DNA of 64,000 nucleotides from Rhodospirillales bacterium 24-66-33 (GTDB taxonomy: Bacteria > Pseudomonadota > Alphaproteobacteria > Reyranellales > Reyranellaceae), in the NCBI GenBank assembly GCA_002281855.1, contig NCHQ01000020.1:1-64000 (forward strand), written 5' to 3'. Positions 20,237 through 29,595 of this stretch are shown one piece after another (positions within the stretch are counted from its first letter, which is position 1; each line of letters begins with the position of its first letter). Below the pieces are notes generated by a model. It searched no databases. It was not told the origin of the DNA and saw only the letters and a list, made by a program, of their open reading frames with translations. The position numbers and the translations under genes were made by a program.

Positions 20237-21724
20237 GTGAATCGATCTCATTTTGTCGCCGCTTTCCTGGCGTTCGCGCTCTCCTTTTCGGGAGCATCGT
20301 CGTCCTACGCTTCAGGCGTACTGTGGACCGGGTCCGGTCCTGCAACCGCGCGTGCCGAGGCTTTGCTGAAAGCGCTGCAAAGCGCCGGCGACCACGGGCT
20401 CGATCCTGCGTGGTACAACCTCTCCGAAGTCGAGAAGGCCATGGCGCCGGGCGCCGATCCGGGGGCGGCCGAGGCCCTGTTGTCGGCGGTGTTCGTGGCT
20501 TACGCCGGCGACGTCTCGACCGGCCGCGTCCGGGCCAACCGGGTCGACAAGGAAATCGACATTATCCAGCGCAAGGCCGACAAGGCCGAGCTGCTGCAGG
20601 CGGCGGCCGATGCGCCCGACTTCGCGGCCTATCTCGCGACGCTGCCGCCCAAGGGCGACTACCCGGCGCTGCAGAAGGCGCTGACCGCCTGGCGCGAAAA
20701 GAAGACCCGCACGACCTACACTGCGATGCCCGACGGCAGCGCGCTGAAGCCCGGCATGATCGACGCCCGCGTGCCTGTCTTGCGCATGCGTCTGGCCGAA
20801 CTCGACTTCACGGTGCCGCCGGCCGGCGCCATCGCCGACCTCTACGACGAGCCGCTGGTCGGGGTGGTCAAGTCGTACCAGGAGATGAAAGGCCTGACCG
20901 TTGATGGGGTCATTGGCGCCAAGACCGTCCGCTCGCTCAACACCACGATCGACGAGCGCATCGAGCAGATCGTCGCCAACCTCGAGCGCCGCCGCTGGCT
21001 GCCGGAGTATCTCGGCAGCCGCTTCGTCTACGTCAACACCGGCGACTACTCGATGGTGTTCGTGAACGAGGGCAAGATCGCCTTTCAGAGCCAGGTCATC
21101 GTCGGCACGCCGAAGGACCCGACACCTGAAATCCAGTCGACCATGCGCGGCTTCCAGACCAACCCGTACTGGACGGTGCCGCCGTCGATCGCCGGCGAGG
21201 AGTATCTTCCGATCCTGCGGCGTGACCCCAACGCCCTGGCCGGCAACGGCTTCAAGATCTTCGCCAGCTGGAGCCACGACGACGAGATCGATCCCAACAC
21301 GATCGACTGGAGTTCGATCCATCCCAAGGCCTTCCCCTACCGCATCCGGCAGGATTCGGGCGCGTCGAATGCGCTGGGCTACATATTCTTCCCGTTCAAC
21401 AACAAGTACGGGATCTACATGCACGATACGGCGAGCCGCTGGTTGTTCACCGAGGGCAGCCGTAACTTCAGCCATGGCTGCATCCGCCTGCAGAACCCGC
21501 TCGACTTCGTCGAGAAGGTGTTCAACGGCAAGAACGGCTTCAGCAAGGAGCGGGTCCAGCAGGTGATCAGGGACGGACAGCAGTCCCACTACACCTTCCC
21601 CGAGCCGATCACCCTCTACGTCACCTACCGCACCGTCAGCGCGAATGCCGACGGCGTGCCGACCTTCCGCGACGACGTCTATGGCCGCGACCGCCGTGTC
21701 GTTCGGGCGATGGCCAAGCCCTGA
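20237..21724 (+). CDS. L,D-transpeptidase (YcbB/LdtD type)
   Basis: A 495-residue exported enzyme that would make 3-3 crosslinks in peptidoglycan. A signal peptide covers about residues 1-26 (hydrophobic core FVAAFLAFALSFSGA). A peptidoglycan-binding domain lies near 174-236 (VVKSYQEMKGLTVDGVIGAKT region), followed by the YkuD domain from about 262 with His396 in YMHDT and the catalytic SHGCIRL motif with His413 and Cys415. The large insertion and length match YcbB rather than the small ErfK type. It starts at GTG with no ribosome-binding site directly after a good promoter; starting later would lose the signal peptide. Confidence 0.92.
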   Translation: MNRSHFVAAFLAFALSFSGASSSYASGVLWTGSGPATARAEALLKALQSAGDHGLDPAWYNLSEVEKAMAPGADPGAAEALLSAVFVAYAGDVSTGRVRANRVDKEIDIIQRKADKAELLQAAADAPDFAAYLATLPPKGDYPALQKALTAWREKKTRTTYTAMPDGSALKPGMIDARVPVLRMRLAELDFTVPPAGAIADLYDEPLVGVVKSYQEMKGLTVDGVIGAKTVRSLNTTIDERIEQIVANLERRRWLPEYLGSRFVYVNTGDYSMVFVNEGKIAFQSQVIVGTPKDPTPEIQSTMRGFQTNPYWTVPPSIAGEEYLPILRRDPNALAGNGFKIFASWSHDDEIDPNTIDWSSIHPKAFPYRIRQDSGASNALGYIFFPFNNKYGIYMHDTASRWLFTEGSRNFSHGCIRLQNPLDFVEKVFNGKNGFSKERVQQVIRDGQQSHYTFPEPITLYVTYRTVSANADGVPTFRDDVYGRDRRVVRAMAKP

Positions 21725-21747
21725 GGGCTCAGCGCGATCGTCCCTCC

Positions 21748-21815
21748 TTCGGCGCTCCCGGACATCGTTTCACGATGTCCTGACGCTCAGCGGCCGAGCT
21801 TCGCTCAGCCGATCA
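21748..21815. repeat. Palindromic intergenic repeat, copy 1
   Basis: Two adjacent hairpins: GGACATCG/CGATGTCC (21760-21780) and GGCCGAGC/GCTCAGCC (about 21792-21810). A second copy with the same order, spacing and flanks is at 39574-39641, about two-thirds to three-quarters identical by eye. Both lie between convergent genes and both end exactly on the stop codon of the minus-strand gene. It probably acts as a two-way terminator here. Confidence 0.75.
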
Positions 21816-23102
21816 GCGTTTCTTCTCCCTGAGCTTCTTCCAGTATTCCAGCCGCTTGACGATCTCGCGCTCGAAGCCGCGCTCGACCGGCTGATAGAAC
21901 TCTTCGCGGTTCATGTTGTCGGGGAAGTAGTTCTGGCCCGAGAAGCCGTCGGCGGCGTTGTGGTCGTACTCGTAACCCTTGCCGTAGCCGATGTCCTTCA
22001 TGAGTTTGGTCGGCGCATTCAGGATGTGCATCGGCGGCGTCAGCGAGCCGTGGGTCTTGGCGGCGCGCTTCGCAGCCCCAAAAGCGACATAGGCAGCGTT
22101 CGATTTCGGCGCGGTGCCGAGATAGATCACCGCCTGCGCGATCGCCAGCTCGCCCTCGGGGGAACCCAGCCGCTCGTAGGTCTCCCACGCCGCCAGCGTC
22201 TGGGTCAGCGCCTGGGGATCGGCCATGCCGATATCCTCGACCGCGAAGCGCACCAGGCGGCGGGCGATGTATTTCGGGTCCTCGCCGCCGTCGAGCATGC
22301 GGGCGAACCAGTAGAGCGCGGCATCGACGTCCGACCCGCGCAGCGACTTGTGCAGCGCGCTGATCAGATTGTAGTGCGCCTCCTGGGCCTTGTCGTAGAG
22401 CGGCGCACGCTTCTGCAGGAGCGTCGCCAGCCGCGCGGGCGGCACGGGACCCTTGTCCTTCAGCTGCGCGAGCTGTTCGGCGAGGCCGATCATGTAGCGG
22501 CCGTCGCCGTCGGCCATGGCGAACAGCGCCTGGCGGCCCGTCTCGTCGATCGGAAGTGGCCGGCCGAGGGCTTCCTCAGCACGCCCGAGCACCGCTGACA
22601 GGGCCGCGTCGTCGAGGCGGCGCAGCACCAGTACCTGGCAGCGCGACAGAAGCGCGGCGTTCAGTTCGAAGGACGGGTTCTCGGTGGTGGCGCCGATCAG
22701 CGTCACCGTCCCGTCCTCGACATACGGCAGGAAACCATCCTGTTGGGCGCGGTTGAAGCGATGGATCTCGTCGACGAACAGCAGCGTGCCCTTGCCGTCC
22801 TTGCGGCGCTGGCGGGCCGCCTCGAACACGCGGCGCAGGTCGGCCACGCCGGAAAACACCGCCGACAGCGGCTCGAAATGCAGGTCGACGGCTTCGGCAA
22901 GAAGCCGGGCGATGGTCGTCTTGCCGCAACCCGGCGGCCCCCAAAGGATCAGCGAGCCGAGCTTGCGGGCCTCGAGCATGCGGCCGAGAGGCCCCTCGGG
23001 TCCCAGCAGGTGATCCTGGCCCAGGATCTCGCCCAGCGCCTTGGGACGCAGGCGTTCGGCAAGCGGCGTCGGGGCGAGCGAGGCGAAGAGTTCAGCCGGC
23101 AC
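21813..23102 (-). CDS. Replication-associated recombination protein RarA (MgsA)
   Basis: A 429-residue AAA+ ATPase of the clamp-loader type that acts at stalled replication forks and single-strand gaps. Walker A GPPGCGKTT is at 55-63, Walker B FVDEIHRF at 109-116, and the sensor segment TLIGATTENPSFELN follows; the C-terminal tetramerisation domain has GSDVDAALYW and the final NYFPDNM block typical of RarA. It starts at GTG, as no ATG is in frame before the upstream stop. The gap to the protease gene is 20 bp. Its stop codon lies inside a palindromic repeat. Confidence 0.94.
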   Translation of the reverse strand: MPAELFASLAPTPLAERLRPKALGEILGQDHLLGPEGPLGRMLEARKLGSLILWGPPGCGKTTIARLLAEAVDLHFEPLSAVFSGVADLRRVFEAARQRRKDGKGTLLFVDEIHRFNRAQQDGFLPYVEDGTVTLIGATTENPSFELNAALLSRCQVLVLRRLDDAALSAVLGRAEEALGRPLPIDETGRQALFAMADGDGRYMIGLAEQLAQLKDKGPVPPARLATLLQKRAPLYDKAQEAHYNLISALHKSLRGSDVDAALYWFARMLDGGEDPKYIARRLVRFAVEDIGMADPQALTQTLAAWETYERLGSPEGELAIAQAVIYLGTAPKSNAAYVAFGAAKRAAKTHGSLTPPMHILNAPTKLMKDIGYGKGYEYDHNAADGFSGQNYFPDNMNREEFYQPVERGFEREIVKRLEYWKKLREKKR

Positions 23103-23122
23103 GGCCCGACGCTTTCATGGGG

Positions 23123-24496
23123 TCAGCGGAACTGGACGGGAAACACCACGCCGTCGCGGCCCACGCTGATGCTGTTGATGCCGCTGGCGACGCGCTTCTT
23201 GAGCTCGGCCACGTTCTTCACTTCCTGGCCGTTGACCGCCAGGATCATGTCCCCGGGACGCACGAAGCGGCCGGCATAGGCGCCGCTCTTCACGTCGACG
23301 ATGATGATGCCGGGGCGCCACTCCGCCAGGCCCATCTCCTCGGCAACGGCGGGCGACATGTTGACCACCGAGGCGCCGGACAGGGGCTGCCGGCCCTCCA
23401 GCAGGGACAGTTCACGCGGCGGATCCTCGGGCGGCGCCGCGAGCTTCAGGTCCACGACCACTTCCTTGCCGCCGCGCATGACCTTCACCGGGACGACGGT
23501 TCCGACATTGAGCGTCGAAAGCCTGAACCGCAGCGCCGCCTCGTCGTCGATCGCCTGTTCGCGAATGCCGACGATCACGTCGTTGCGCTTCAGCCCCGCA
23601 TCGGCGCCCGGACCGCCGGCAAAGACGTCCTTCACGACCAGGCCGGCGGGACGCGACAGGCCGAAGCCCGAGGCGAGGTCGGGCGTCACGCGCTGCATGC
23701 TGACGCCCAGCCACGGCCGCACGATGCGGCCGCCCTTCGTTCCGGTCGAGATCATGCGCTCGACGATGTTGGAGGGGGTGGCGAAGCCGATGCCCACCGA
23801 GCCGCCGCTCTGCGAGTAGATCGCGGTGTTGATGCCGATCAGCCTGCCGTCGAGCGCGACCAGCGCGCCGCCCGAGTTGCCCGGATTGATGGCGGCGTCG
23901 GTCTGCAGGAAGAAGTTCGAATCGTTGATACCGCCGGCGCTGCGCGCCACGGCCGAGACGATGCCGCTGGTGACGGTCTGGTTGAGGCCGAACGGGTTGC
24001 CGATCGCCAGCACCATGTCGCCCACTTCGATCGAATCGGAATCGCGCAGTTCCAGGAACGGGAACTTCTCGTCGGAGCCCTCGATGCGCAGCAGCGCCAG
24101 GTCGTAGCGTTCGTCCTGCGTGATGAGCTTGGCCTCAAACTCGCGACGGTCGGCCAGCACGACGCGGATCTCGTCGGCGCCCTTCACGACATGGGCATTC
24201 GTCACGATCAGGCCGTCGGCGCCCACCAGCACGCCGGAGCCCAGCGAGTTCTGCACCCGCTCGCCGCCCTGCTGGGGCATGCCGGGGAACGGGAACGGCA
24301 CGCGGCGCTGCACGCGGGCGGTGGTGGTCGTGTAGATGTTGACCACCGCCGGCGACACGCGCTTGACCAGCGGCGCGAAAGAATAGGCGAGCTCGCTGCG
24401 CGAATTCGGGAGCCCCTGCGCCACGGCAGCCGGGGCCATCGAAGTCGCCACACCGCATCCCACGAGAACCGCCGCCAGAACCAGCCGCCGCATCAT
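23123..24496 (-). CDS. Periplasmic serine protease, DegP/HtrA family
   Basis: A 457-residue envelope quality-control protease. A signal peptide covers residues 1-27; the trypsin-like domain has His102 in TNAHVV, Asp132 in RYDLALLRI and Ser208 in GNSGG; two PDZ domains follow (about 250-345 and 365-450). It has the DegP two-PDZ plan rather than the single PDZ of DegS, though the Q-linker is short (FPGMPQQGG). The start is the first of two adjacent ATGs, with AAGGAG eight bases upstream; longer in-frame starts would run into the divergent promoter region. It probably shares a transcript with rarA. Confidence 0.92.
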   Translation of the reverse strand: MMRRLVLAAVLVGCGVATSMAPAAVAQGLPNSRSELAYSFAPLVKRVSPAVVNIYTTTTARVQRRVPFPFPGMPQQGGERVQNSLGSGVLVGADGLIVTNAHVVKGADEIRVVLADRREFEAKLITQDERYDLALLRIEGSDEKFPFLELRDSDSIEVGDMVLAIGNPFGLNQTVTSGIVSAVARSAGGINDSNFFLQTDAAINPGNSGGALVALDGRLIGINTAIYSQSGGSVGIGFATPSNIVERMISTGTKGGRIVRPWLGVSMQRVTPDLASGFGLSRPAGLVVKDVFAGGPGADAGLKRNDVIVGIREQAIDDEAALRFRLSTLNVGTVVPVKVMRGGKEVVVDLKLAAPPEDPPRELSLLEGRQPLSGASVVNMSPAVAEEMGLAEWRPGIIIVDVKSGAYAGRFVRPGDMILAVNGQEVKNVAELKKRVASGINSISVGRDGVVFPVQFR

Positions 24497-24633
24497 ACAG
24501 ACATCTCCTTGGTCGGCCCGGATTTGCGGATTGTCTTGCGGCAAATCAAGGGCGGATATCCGCTGGCATATCGATTGCAACGCCCGGGCACAACACGCCA
24601 GCCCATTGGCGCGAGAGGAAACCGGAGCGCTCC

Positions 24634-25635
24634 ATGAAACTGACCCGCCGTACCGTCCTGGCCGCATCGGCCGCCACTTTGGGCTCTGCGCTGGCCGCGC
24701 CCGCCGTCAAGGCGAGTCCCGGCTGGCCGACCAAGCAGCCGATCAAGCTGATCGCCACCTTCCCGCCGGGCGGCACCGCCGACACGATTTCCCGCATCCT
24801 GGCGCCCAAGCTTTCGGCCGCCCTCGGCACCCAGGTGGTGGTCGAGAACCGCCCGGGCGCCGGCGGCACGATCGGCTCCGACCTGGCCGCCAAGGCCGCA
24901 CCAGACGGCTATACGCTCGTGATCTCGCATGCCTCGCCGCTCGGCATCGCGCCCGGCATTTACCCCAAGCTGCCCTATAACGTGATCACCGATTTCACCC
25001 ATGTCACCCTGATCGGCCACACGCCCAACGTCCTGATCGTGCCGGGCGATTCGCCCTACAAGACGCTGGCCGACTACATCGCCGCCGCCAAGGCCAGGCC
25101 CGACGCGATAGCCTTCGGCAGCTCGGGCATCGGCTCCAACACCCACCTGATGGGCGAGCTGCTGGGCAGTCTGGCCGGCGTCAAGCTGAAGCACGTCCCC
25201 TATCGCGGCTCGGCCCCGTCGCTGCAGGACATGCTGGCCGGCGTCATCCCCTCGATGTTCGACCCGATCACGACAAACGTGCCGCACATCAACTCGGGCA
25301 AGGTCCGCCTTCTGGCGGTCAGCTCGGACAAGCGTCTCGACATGTATCCCAACGCCCCGACCTTCGCCGAGCAGGGCTTCCCCAAGCTCACGACCTCGAC
25401 CTGGGTGGGCGTCTCCGGTCCGAAGGGCATGTCGCCCGACATCGTGGCGCGGCTCTACGACGAGCTGCAGAAGGCCTACAAGGCTCCCGAGGTGGTGGAG
25501 CGCTTCAAGGAAGTGGTGCTGCTGCCCGGCGACAAGCCGATGACGCCGGCCGAATACACCGCCTTCGTCGGCGACTTCGCCGCCCTCTGGGCCGGCGTCA
25601 GCAAGTCGGCCGGGATCGAGCTCGAGCTCGGCTGA
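24634..25635 (+). CDS. Bug family (tripartite tricarboxylate) solute-binding protein
   Basis: A 333-residue periplasmic receptor of the Bug/TctC family. The N-terminus is a signal sequence with twin arginines (LTRRTVLAAS) and cleavage near AVKA-SPG, so Tat export is possible. PPGGTADTISRILAPKL and VVENRPGAGGTIGSD are family signatures around the ligand carboxylate site. No TctA or TctB membrane gene is adjacent, so it is an orphan receptor, as is common in bacteria rich in Bug proteins. The ligand is probably a small carboxylate or aromatic acid. GGAGCG precedes the ATG. Confidence 0.9.
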   Translation: MKLTRRTVLAASAATLGSALAAPAVKASPGWPTKQPIKLIATFPPGGTADTISRILAPKLSAALGTQVVVENRPGAGGTIGSDLAAKAAPDGYTLVISHASPLGIAPGIYPKLPYNVITDFTHVTLIGHTPNVLIVPGDSPYKTLADYIAAAKARPDAIAFGSSGIGSNTHLMGELLGSLAGVKLKHVPYRGSAPSLQDMLAGVIPSMFDPITTNVPHINSGKVRLLAVSSDKRLDMYPNAPTFAEQGFPKLTTSTWVGVSGPKGMSPDIVARLYDELQKAYKAPEVVERFKEVVLLPGDKPMTPAEYTAFVGDFAALWAGVSKSAGIELELG

Positions 25636-25639
25636 GCAG

Positions 25640-25666
25640 GTTGCGGGTGACTGGGTCACCCGCAAC
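25640..25666. terminator. Bidirectional hairpin between bug and nrdJ
   Basis: A perfect 12-bp stem (GTTGCGGGTGAC with its complement) and a 3-base loop stand at the convergent junction. The right arm contains the last two codons and stop of nrdJ. Neither side has a strong T-tract, so it may work in both directions as a processing or weak termination hairpin. Confidence 0.6.
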
Positions 25667-27986
25667 GCGAGTAGCCGCAGTTCAGGCACACGTCGCAGCC
25701 CTCCTGGTGAGTGAGGGCTGCGGCGCCGCATTGGGGGCACTGCCCCATCGAGGTGTCTGAACCGCCGCCGGCCCCGGGCGCCGGGGCGCCGTCCCGGGCT
25801 CCCGTAGCCAGGCGCATGCGCTCCTCGATCGCATCGATCAGCCGGGGCGATTCGGTCGGCGCGAGGAAGCCGATCTCGATCAGGTGCCGCTCGATCACGC
25901 CGCCGATCGCGGCCAGCAGCGAGGGCACGTAGCGGCCCCCCATCCACTGCCCGCCGCGCGGGTCGAACACCGCCTTCAGCTCCTCCACGACGAACGAGAC
26001 GTCGCCGCCGCGGCGGAACACCGCCGAGATCATGCGCGTGAGCGCCACCGTCCAGGCATAGTGCTCCATGTTCTTGGAATTGATGAAGATCTCGAAGGGC
26101 CGGCGGCGCCCCTCCTGCACCACGTCGTTGACGGTGATGTAGATGGCATGGTCGCTGCCCGGCCATTTGATCTTGTAGGTCCGGCCCGGCAGCTCCTCCG
26201 GCCGGTCGAGCGGCGGCGCCAGGTAGACGACGTCGCTGTCGCGCGGCGGCGCAACCGTCGGAACGGGCTTCTCGGTCTCCGCCGGCTTTACTTCCAGAAC
26301 CGCGCCGGTCACGTCGTTGGGACGGTAGGTGGTGCAGCCCTTGCAGTTCTGCGCATAGGCCTCCTCGTACACGCCCTTGAAGGCCTCGAAGGAGATGTCC
26401 CGCGGCAGGTTGATGGTCTTGGAGATCGAGCTGTCGACATGGTCCTGCGCCGCGGCCTGCATCGCCAGATGATCGGCGGGCGCGAGGGTCTGGGCATCGA
26501 CGAAGACGTCCGGCGGCGGCGCCTCGTTGCCCTTCATCTCGCGCCAGACACGGAAGGCGTAATCGTCGACGCTCTCCTCACGCTTGGACCCGTCCGGCTG
26601 CAGGACATGGCGCACGTAGCTGAAGGCGAACACCGGCTCGATGCCGGAGGACACGTTGTCGGCCAGCAGCGAGATGGTGCCGGTGGGCGCGATCGAGTTC
26701 AGAAGGGCGTTGCGGATGCCGTAGCGGCCGATCGCCGTCCGGGCCTCCTCAGGCAAGGCCTTGATCGTCTCGCCCGCCAGATACTTGCCGCGATCATAGA
26801 GGGGAAAGCTGCCTTTCTCGGCGGCAATGTCGGCCGATGCCATGTAGGAGAGTCGCTGCACGGCGCCCAGCCACTCGCGCGTCAGTCGCACCGCCTCGGG
26901 CGAGCCGTAGCGCACGCCGCAGAAGATCAGCGCGTCGGCCAGCCCCGTCACGCCGAGCCCGATGCGCCGCTTGGCCTTGGCCTCCTTCTCCTGCTGCGGC
27001 AGCGGGAAGCGCGAGACGTCGATCACATTGTCCAGCATGCGCACCGCAAGCGGCACCAGCCGCTCCAGCGCCTCGTCGTCCAGTGCGGCGCCGGGGGTGA
27101 AAGGCGCCTTCACCAGTGCCGCGAGATTGATCGATCCGAGGAGACAGGCACCGTACGGCGGCAGGGGTTGCTCGCCGCAGGGGTTCGTCGCCTGGATGGT
27201 CTCGCAATAACGCAGGTTGTTCCGGCGGTTCACGCGATCGATGAAGATCACACCCGGTTCGGCAACGTCATAGGTGGCGCGCATGATGCGTTCCCACAGC
27301 GCCTTGGCCTTCACCGTCCGGAAGGTCCGGCCGCCGAATACGAGCGGCCAGTCGGCATCGGCCTCGACCGCCTTCATGAAGGCGTCGGTGACCAGCACCG
27401 AGACGTTGAACATGCGCAGCCGCTTCGGGTCGCGCTTGGCGTCGACGAAGGCCTCGATGTCGGGATGGTCGCAGCGCAGGGTCGCCATCATGGCGCCACG
27501 GCGCGAACCCGCGCTCATGATGGTGCGGCACATCGAGTCCCACACGTCCATGAAGGACAGAGGGCCCGACGCGTCGGCGCCGACGCCCACCACGGGCGCG
27601 CCCTGCGGACGAAGACTGGAGAAATCGTGTCCGATGCCGCCGCCCTGCTGCATCGTGAGCGCGGCCTCGCGCAGGTTCTCGAAGATGCCCGACATGTCGT
27701 CGGCAATCGTGCCCATCACGAAGCAGTTGAAGAGCGTGACCGTCCGCCCCGTGCCGGCGCCCGCGATCACCCGCCCGGCCGGCAGGAACTTGAAGCCCGA
27801 CAGCGCCTCGTGGAAACGGCCGGCCCAGAGCTCCGGATCCCGCTCCGGCGCGGCCAGTGCGCGGGCGACACGCCACCAGGTCGCCTCGAGGTCGGCGTCG
27901 GGAATCGCAGCCGCGCTGGCTCCCGGTGCACTCTTGAAGCGATATTTCATGTCCCAGATCCGCTGGGAGACGGGCGACCATTCCAT
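25656..27986 (-). CDS. Adenosylcobalamin-dependent (class II) ribonucleotide reductase
   Basis: A 776-residue NrdJ that makes deoxyribonucleotides with coenzyme B12 instead of an iron-oxygen radical subunit. N-terminal Cys88 (TLFNCFVMG) is one of the redox pair, the finger loop NPCGEQ is at 268-273, and the NSIAPTGTIS phosphate loop is further on. The C-terminus is a zinc-ribbon tail with Cys at 750, 753, 764, 767, 770 and 775, thought to relay electrons. The ATG at 27986 is used; an upstream TTG adds six poorly conserved residues. The last codons form part of a convergent hairpin. Growth with this enzyme needs B12; a cobalamin adenosyltransferase is encoded at 45.6 kb. Confidence 0.95.
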   Translation of the reverse strand: MEWSPVSQRIWDMKYRFKSAPGASAAAIPDADLEATWWRVARALAAPERDPELWAGRFHEALSGFKFLPAGRVIAGAGTGRTVTLFNCFVMGTIADDMSGIFENLREAALTMQQGGGIGHDFSSLRPQGAPVVGVGADASGPLSFMDVWDSMCRTIMSAGSRRGAMMATLRCDHPDIEAFVDAKRDPKRLRMFNVSVLVTDAFMKAVEADADWPLVFGGRTFRTVKAKALWERIMRATYDVAEPGVIFIDRVNRRNNLRYCETIQATNPCGEQPLPPYGACLLGSINLAALVKAPFTPGAALDDEALERLVPLAVRMLDNVIDVSRFPLPQQEKEAKAKRRIGLGVTGLADALIFCGVRYGSPEAVRLTREWLGAVQRLSYMASADIAAEKGSFPLYDRGKYLAGETIKALPEEARTAIGRYGIRNALLNSIAPTGTISLLADNVSSGIEPVFAFSYVRHVLQPDGSKREESVDDYAFRVWREMKGNEAPPPDVFVDAQTLAPADHLAMQAAAQDHVDSSISKTINLPRDISFEAFKGVYEEAYAQNCKGCTTYRPNDVTGAVLEVKPAETEKPVPTVAPPRDSDVVYLAPPLDRPEELPGRTYKIKWPGSDHAIYITVNDVVQEGRRRPFEIFINSKNMEHYAWTVALTRMISAVFRRGGDVSFVVEELKAVFDPRGGQWMGGRYVPSLLAAIGGVIERHLIEIGFLAPTESPRLIDAIEERMRLATGARDGAPAPGAGGGSDTSMGQCPQCGAAALTHQEGCDVCLNCGYSRCG

Positions 27987-28029
27987 GCTGAAAACTAGGC
28001 CCAAGGCCCGTCGATATCAACCGAACGTT

Positions 28030-28764
28030 CTATTTTCGTTCGCGCTCGCGGGCTGCAGCAACGAGCCGGTCGGTGGCCCCCTCGATGCGCTCACGCAGAG
28101 TGGCCATGAACACGTCCCGCCCGAGGCCCGGCGGGATCGCGGGCAGGATCTCGACGTCGATCACGCCCGGCCACTTGATGAACTTCCGACGCCCCCAGAA
28201 CAGGCCCGAATTCAGCGCCACGGGGACGACCGGCACGCCGAGCTGCCGGTAGAGCGCCGCCGTTCCCACCTGGTAGGGCTTCTCGTCGCCGACGGCGACG
28301 CGCGTGCCCTCGGGGAAGATCAGGATCGACCGACCCTCGGCCAAGGTCGCCTTGGCCTGCTTCACCAGTCCACGCAGCGCCTTGGCGCCGTCGCCGCGCT
28401 CGACGGCGATGTTGCCCGCCCGCGCCATCGCCCAGCCGACGATCGGGATCAGGACCAACTCGCGCTTCATCACGGTGGCGGCGCCGGGAAACAGTCGTGA
28501 GAACGCCAGCGTCTCCCACGAGGACTGATGCTTGCAGGCGAAGATGACCGGGCCCGTCGGCATGTTCTCCAGACCGCCGACGCGATGCGTAAGCCGGCAG
28601 GTGATCCGCAGCCACCACAGGCAGAAGTCGATCCACACCAGCGACCAGGCGACAACGAAGCGCCGCGGCATCAGCAGGATCGGCGAACCGGCGATGGCGA
28701 GGATCGTGGTGCCGACATACCAGCCGACATTGAAGAAGAGCGAGCGCAGCCGGAGGCCAATCAT
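28030..28764 (-). CDS. 1-acyl-sn-glycerol-3-phosphate acyltransferase (PlsC-like)
   Basis: A 244-residue membrane-associated acyltransferase for the second acylation in phosphatidic acid synthesis. A hydrophobic N-terminus (about 10-30) precedes motif I KHQSSWE, with His79 and, at the +5 position, Glu84 instead of the common Asp; motif III FPEGTR is at 150-155. The KHQSxWET variant looks like a subgroup feature rather than an inactivating change. The gene is 43 bp upstream of nrdJ and may be co-transcribed. A lysophospholipid or ornithine-lipid acyltransferase is an alternative. Confidence 0.85.
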   Translation of the reverse strand: MIGLRLRSLFFNVGWYVGTTILAIAGSPILLMPRRFVVAWSLVWIDFCLWWLRITCRLTHRVGGLENMPTGPVIFACKHQSSWETLAFSRLFPGAATVMKRELVLIPIVGWAMARAGNIAVERGDGAKALRGLVKQAKATLAEGRSILIFPEGTRVAVGDEKPYQVGTAALYRQLGVPVVPVALNSGLFWGRRKFIKWPGVIDVEILPAIPPGLGRDVFMATLRERIEGATDRLVAAARERERK

Positions 28765-28863
28765 CTCAAAAGTATTCGCGAGCGACGTGTTGCTTGTATG
28801 CCAACTTGTAGTGGCCTAGTGTCGCCGCGCAAAGGACATCTGGTGGGGCAAACCCCGCTCATC

Positions 28864-29571
28864 ATGCAGCTTACCTGTTCCAATTGCGGCGCGCGATACG
28901 CCGTCGACCCCATGGCGATCGGCCCGGCGGGTCGCACCGTCCAGTGTGTGCGCTGCAGCCATCGCTGGTTCCAGAAACCTGATTCGCCGCCGGCCGCAGA
29001 AACCGCTTCCGTCACGGAATCGGCGGCGGAAGCCCAGCCCGCGCCGGCCGCGCCTCCCGTGCCCGACGTCGTCATCCGCCCGTCCACGCCGGGCGCCGGC
29101 CTGCCGGCGCTCACGACGCCGCCGCCAAAGCGGTCAACGAACTGGGCCACCTGGATCGCCTATGCGATCGTCCTGGTCGTGTTGCTGGGCGGTGCGGGCT
29201 ACGCCTATCGCGACCAGATCAAGGCCCGCCTGCCCGCCTCGTGGCGCGCGCTGCTGCATCTCGACGCCGCGAACGCGAAGCAAAACGCGACCCAGGTGGC
29301 GCGCGCCCATGTCGGGATCGACATGGCGACGACCAAGATCGACCTGATCGACGGGCGCTACGTCGTACTCGGCGAATTGATCAATACCGGCACCGCCCCC
29401 GGCTCGACCCGCCGCCTCAAGCTGGTCTTCCGTGCTGGCGATCAGGTCCTGGCCGAACGCGCGATGCCGCTGGTCGAGGGACCGATCCCGCCCGGCGCGC
29501 GCCGGAGCTTCAGCCTGCCGCTTGACGAGCCCCCGTCGGGTGCGACCAACATCGTCCCGACCGTCGACTAG
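28864..29571 (+). CDS. Zinc-ribbon membrane protein with DUF3426-like domain
   Basis: A 235-residue protein. Residues 1-36 form an MJ0042-type zinc ribbon with Cys5, Cys8, Cys28 and Cys31; a Pro/Ala-rich linker follows (about 40-90), one membrane helix (about 95-115), then a C-terminal domain with VVLGELINTGTAPGSTRRLKL, the DUF3426 pattern of an extracytoplasmic beta-sandwich. The zinc ribbon should be cytoplasmic and the C-domain periplasmic. Function unknown. The ATG at 28864 is chosen because it puts the ribbon at the N-terminus. It lies 24 bp upstream of hpt and is divergent from plsC. Confidence 0.85.
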   Translation: MQLTCSNCGARYAVDPMAIGPAGRTVQCVRCSHRWFQKPDSPPAAETASVTESAAEAQPAPAAPPVPDVVIRPSTPGAGLPALTTPPPKRSTNWATWIAYAIVLVVLLGGAGYAYRDQIKARLPASWRALLHLDAANAKQNATQVARAHVGIDMATTKIDLIDGRYVVLGELINTGTAPGSTRRLKLVFRAGDQVLAERAMPLVEGPIPPGARRSFSLPLDEPPSGATNIVPTVD

Positions 29572-29595
29572 CGCCCCCCTTCACGAGAGTTTCCG

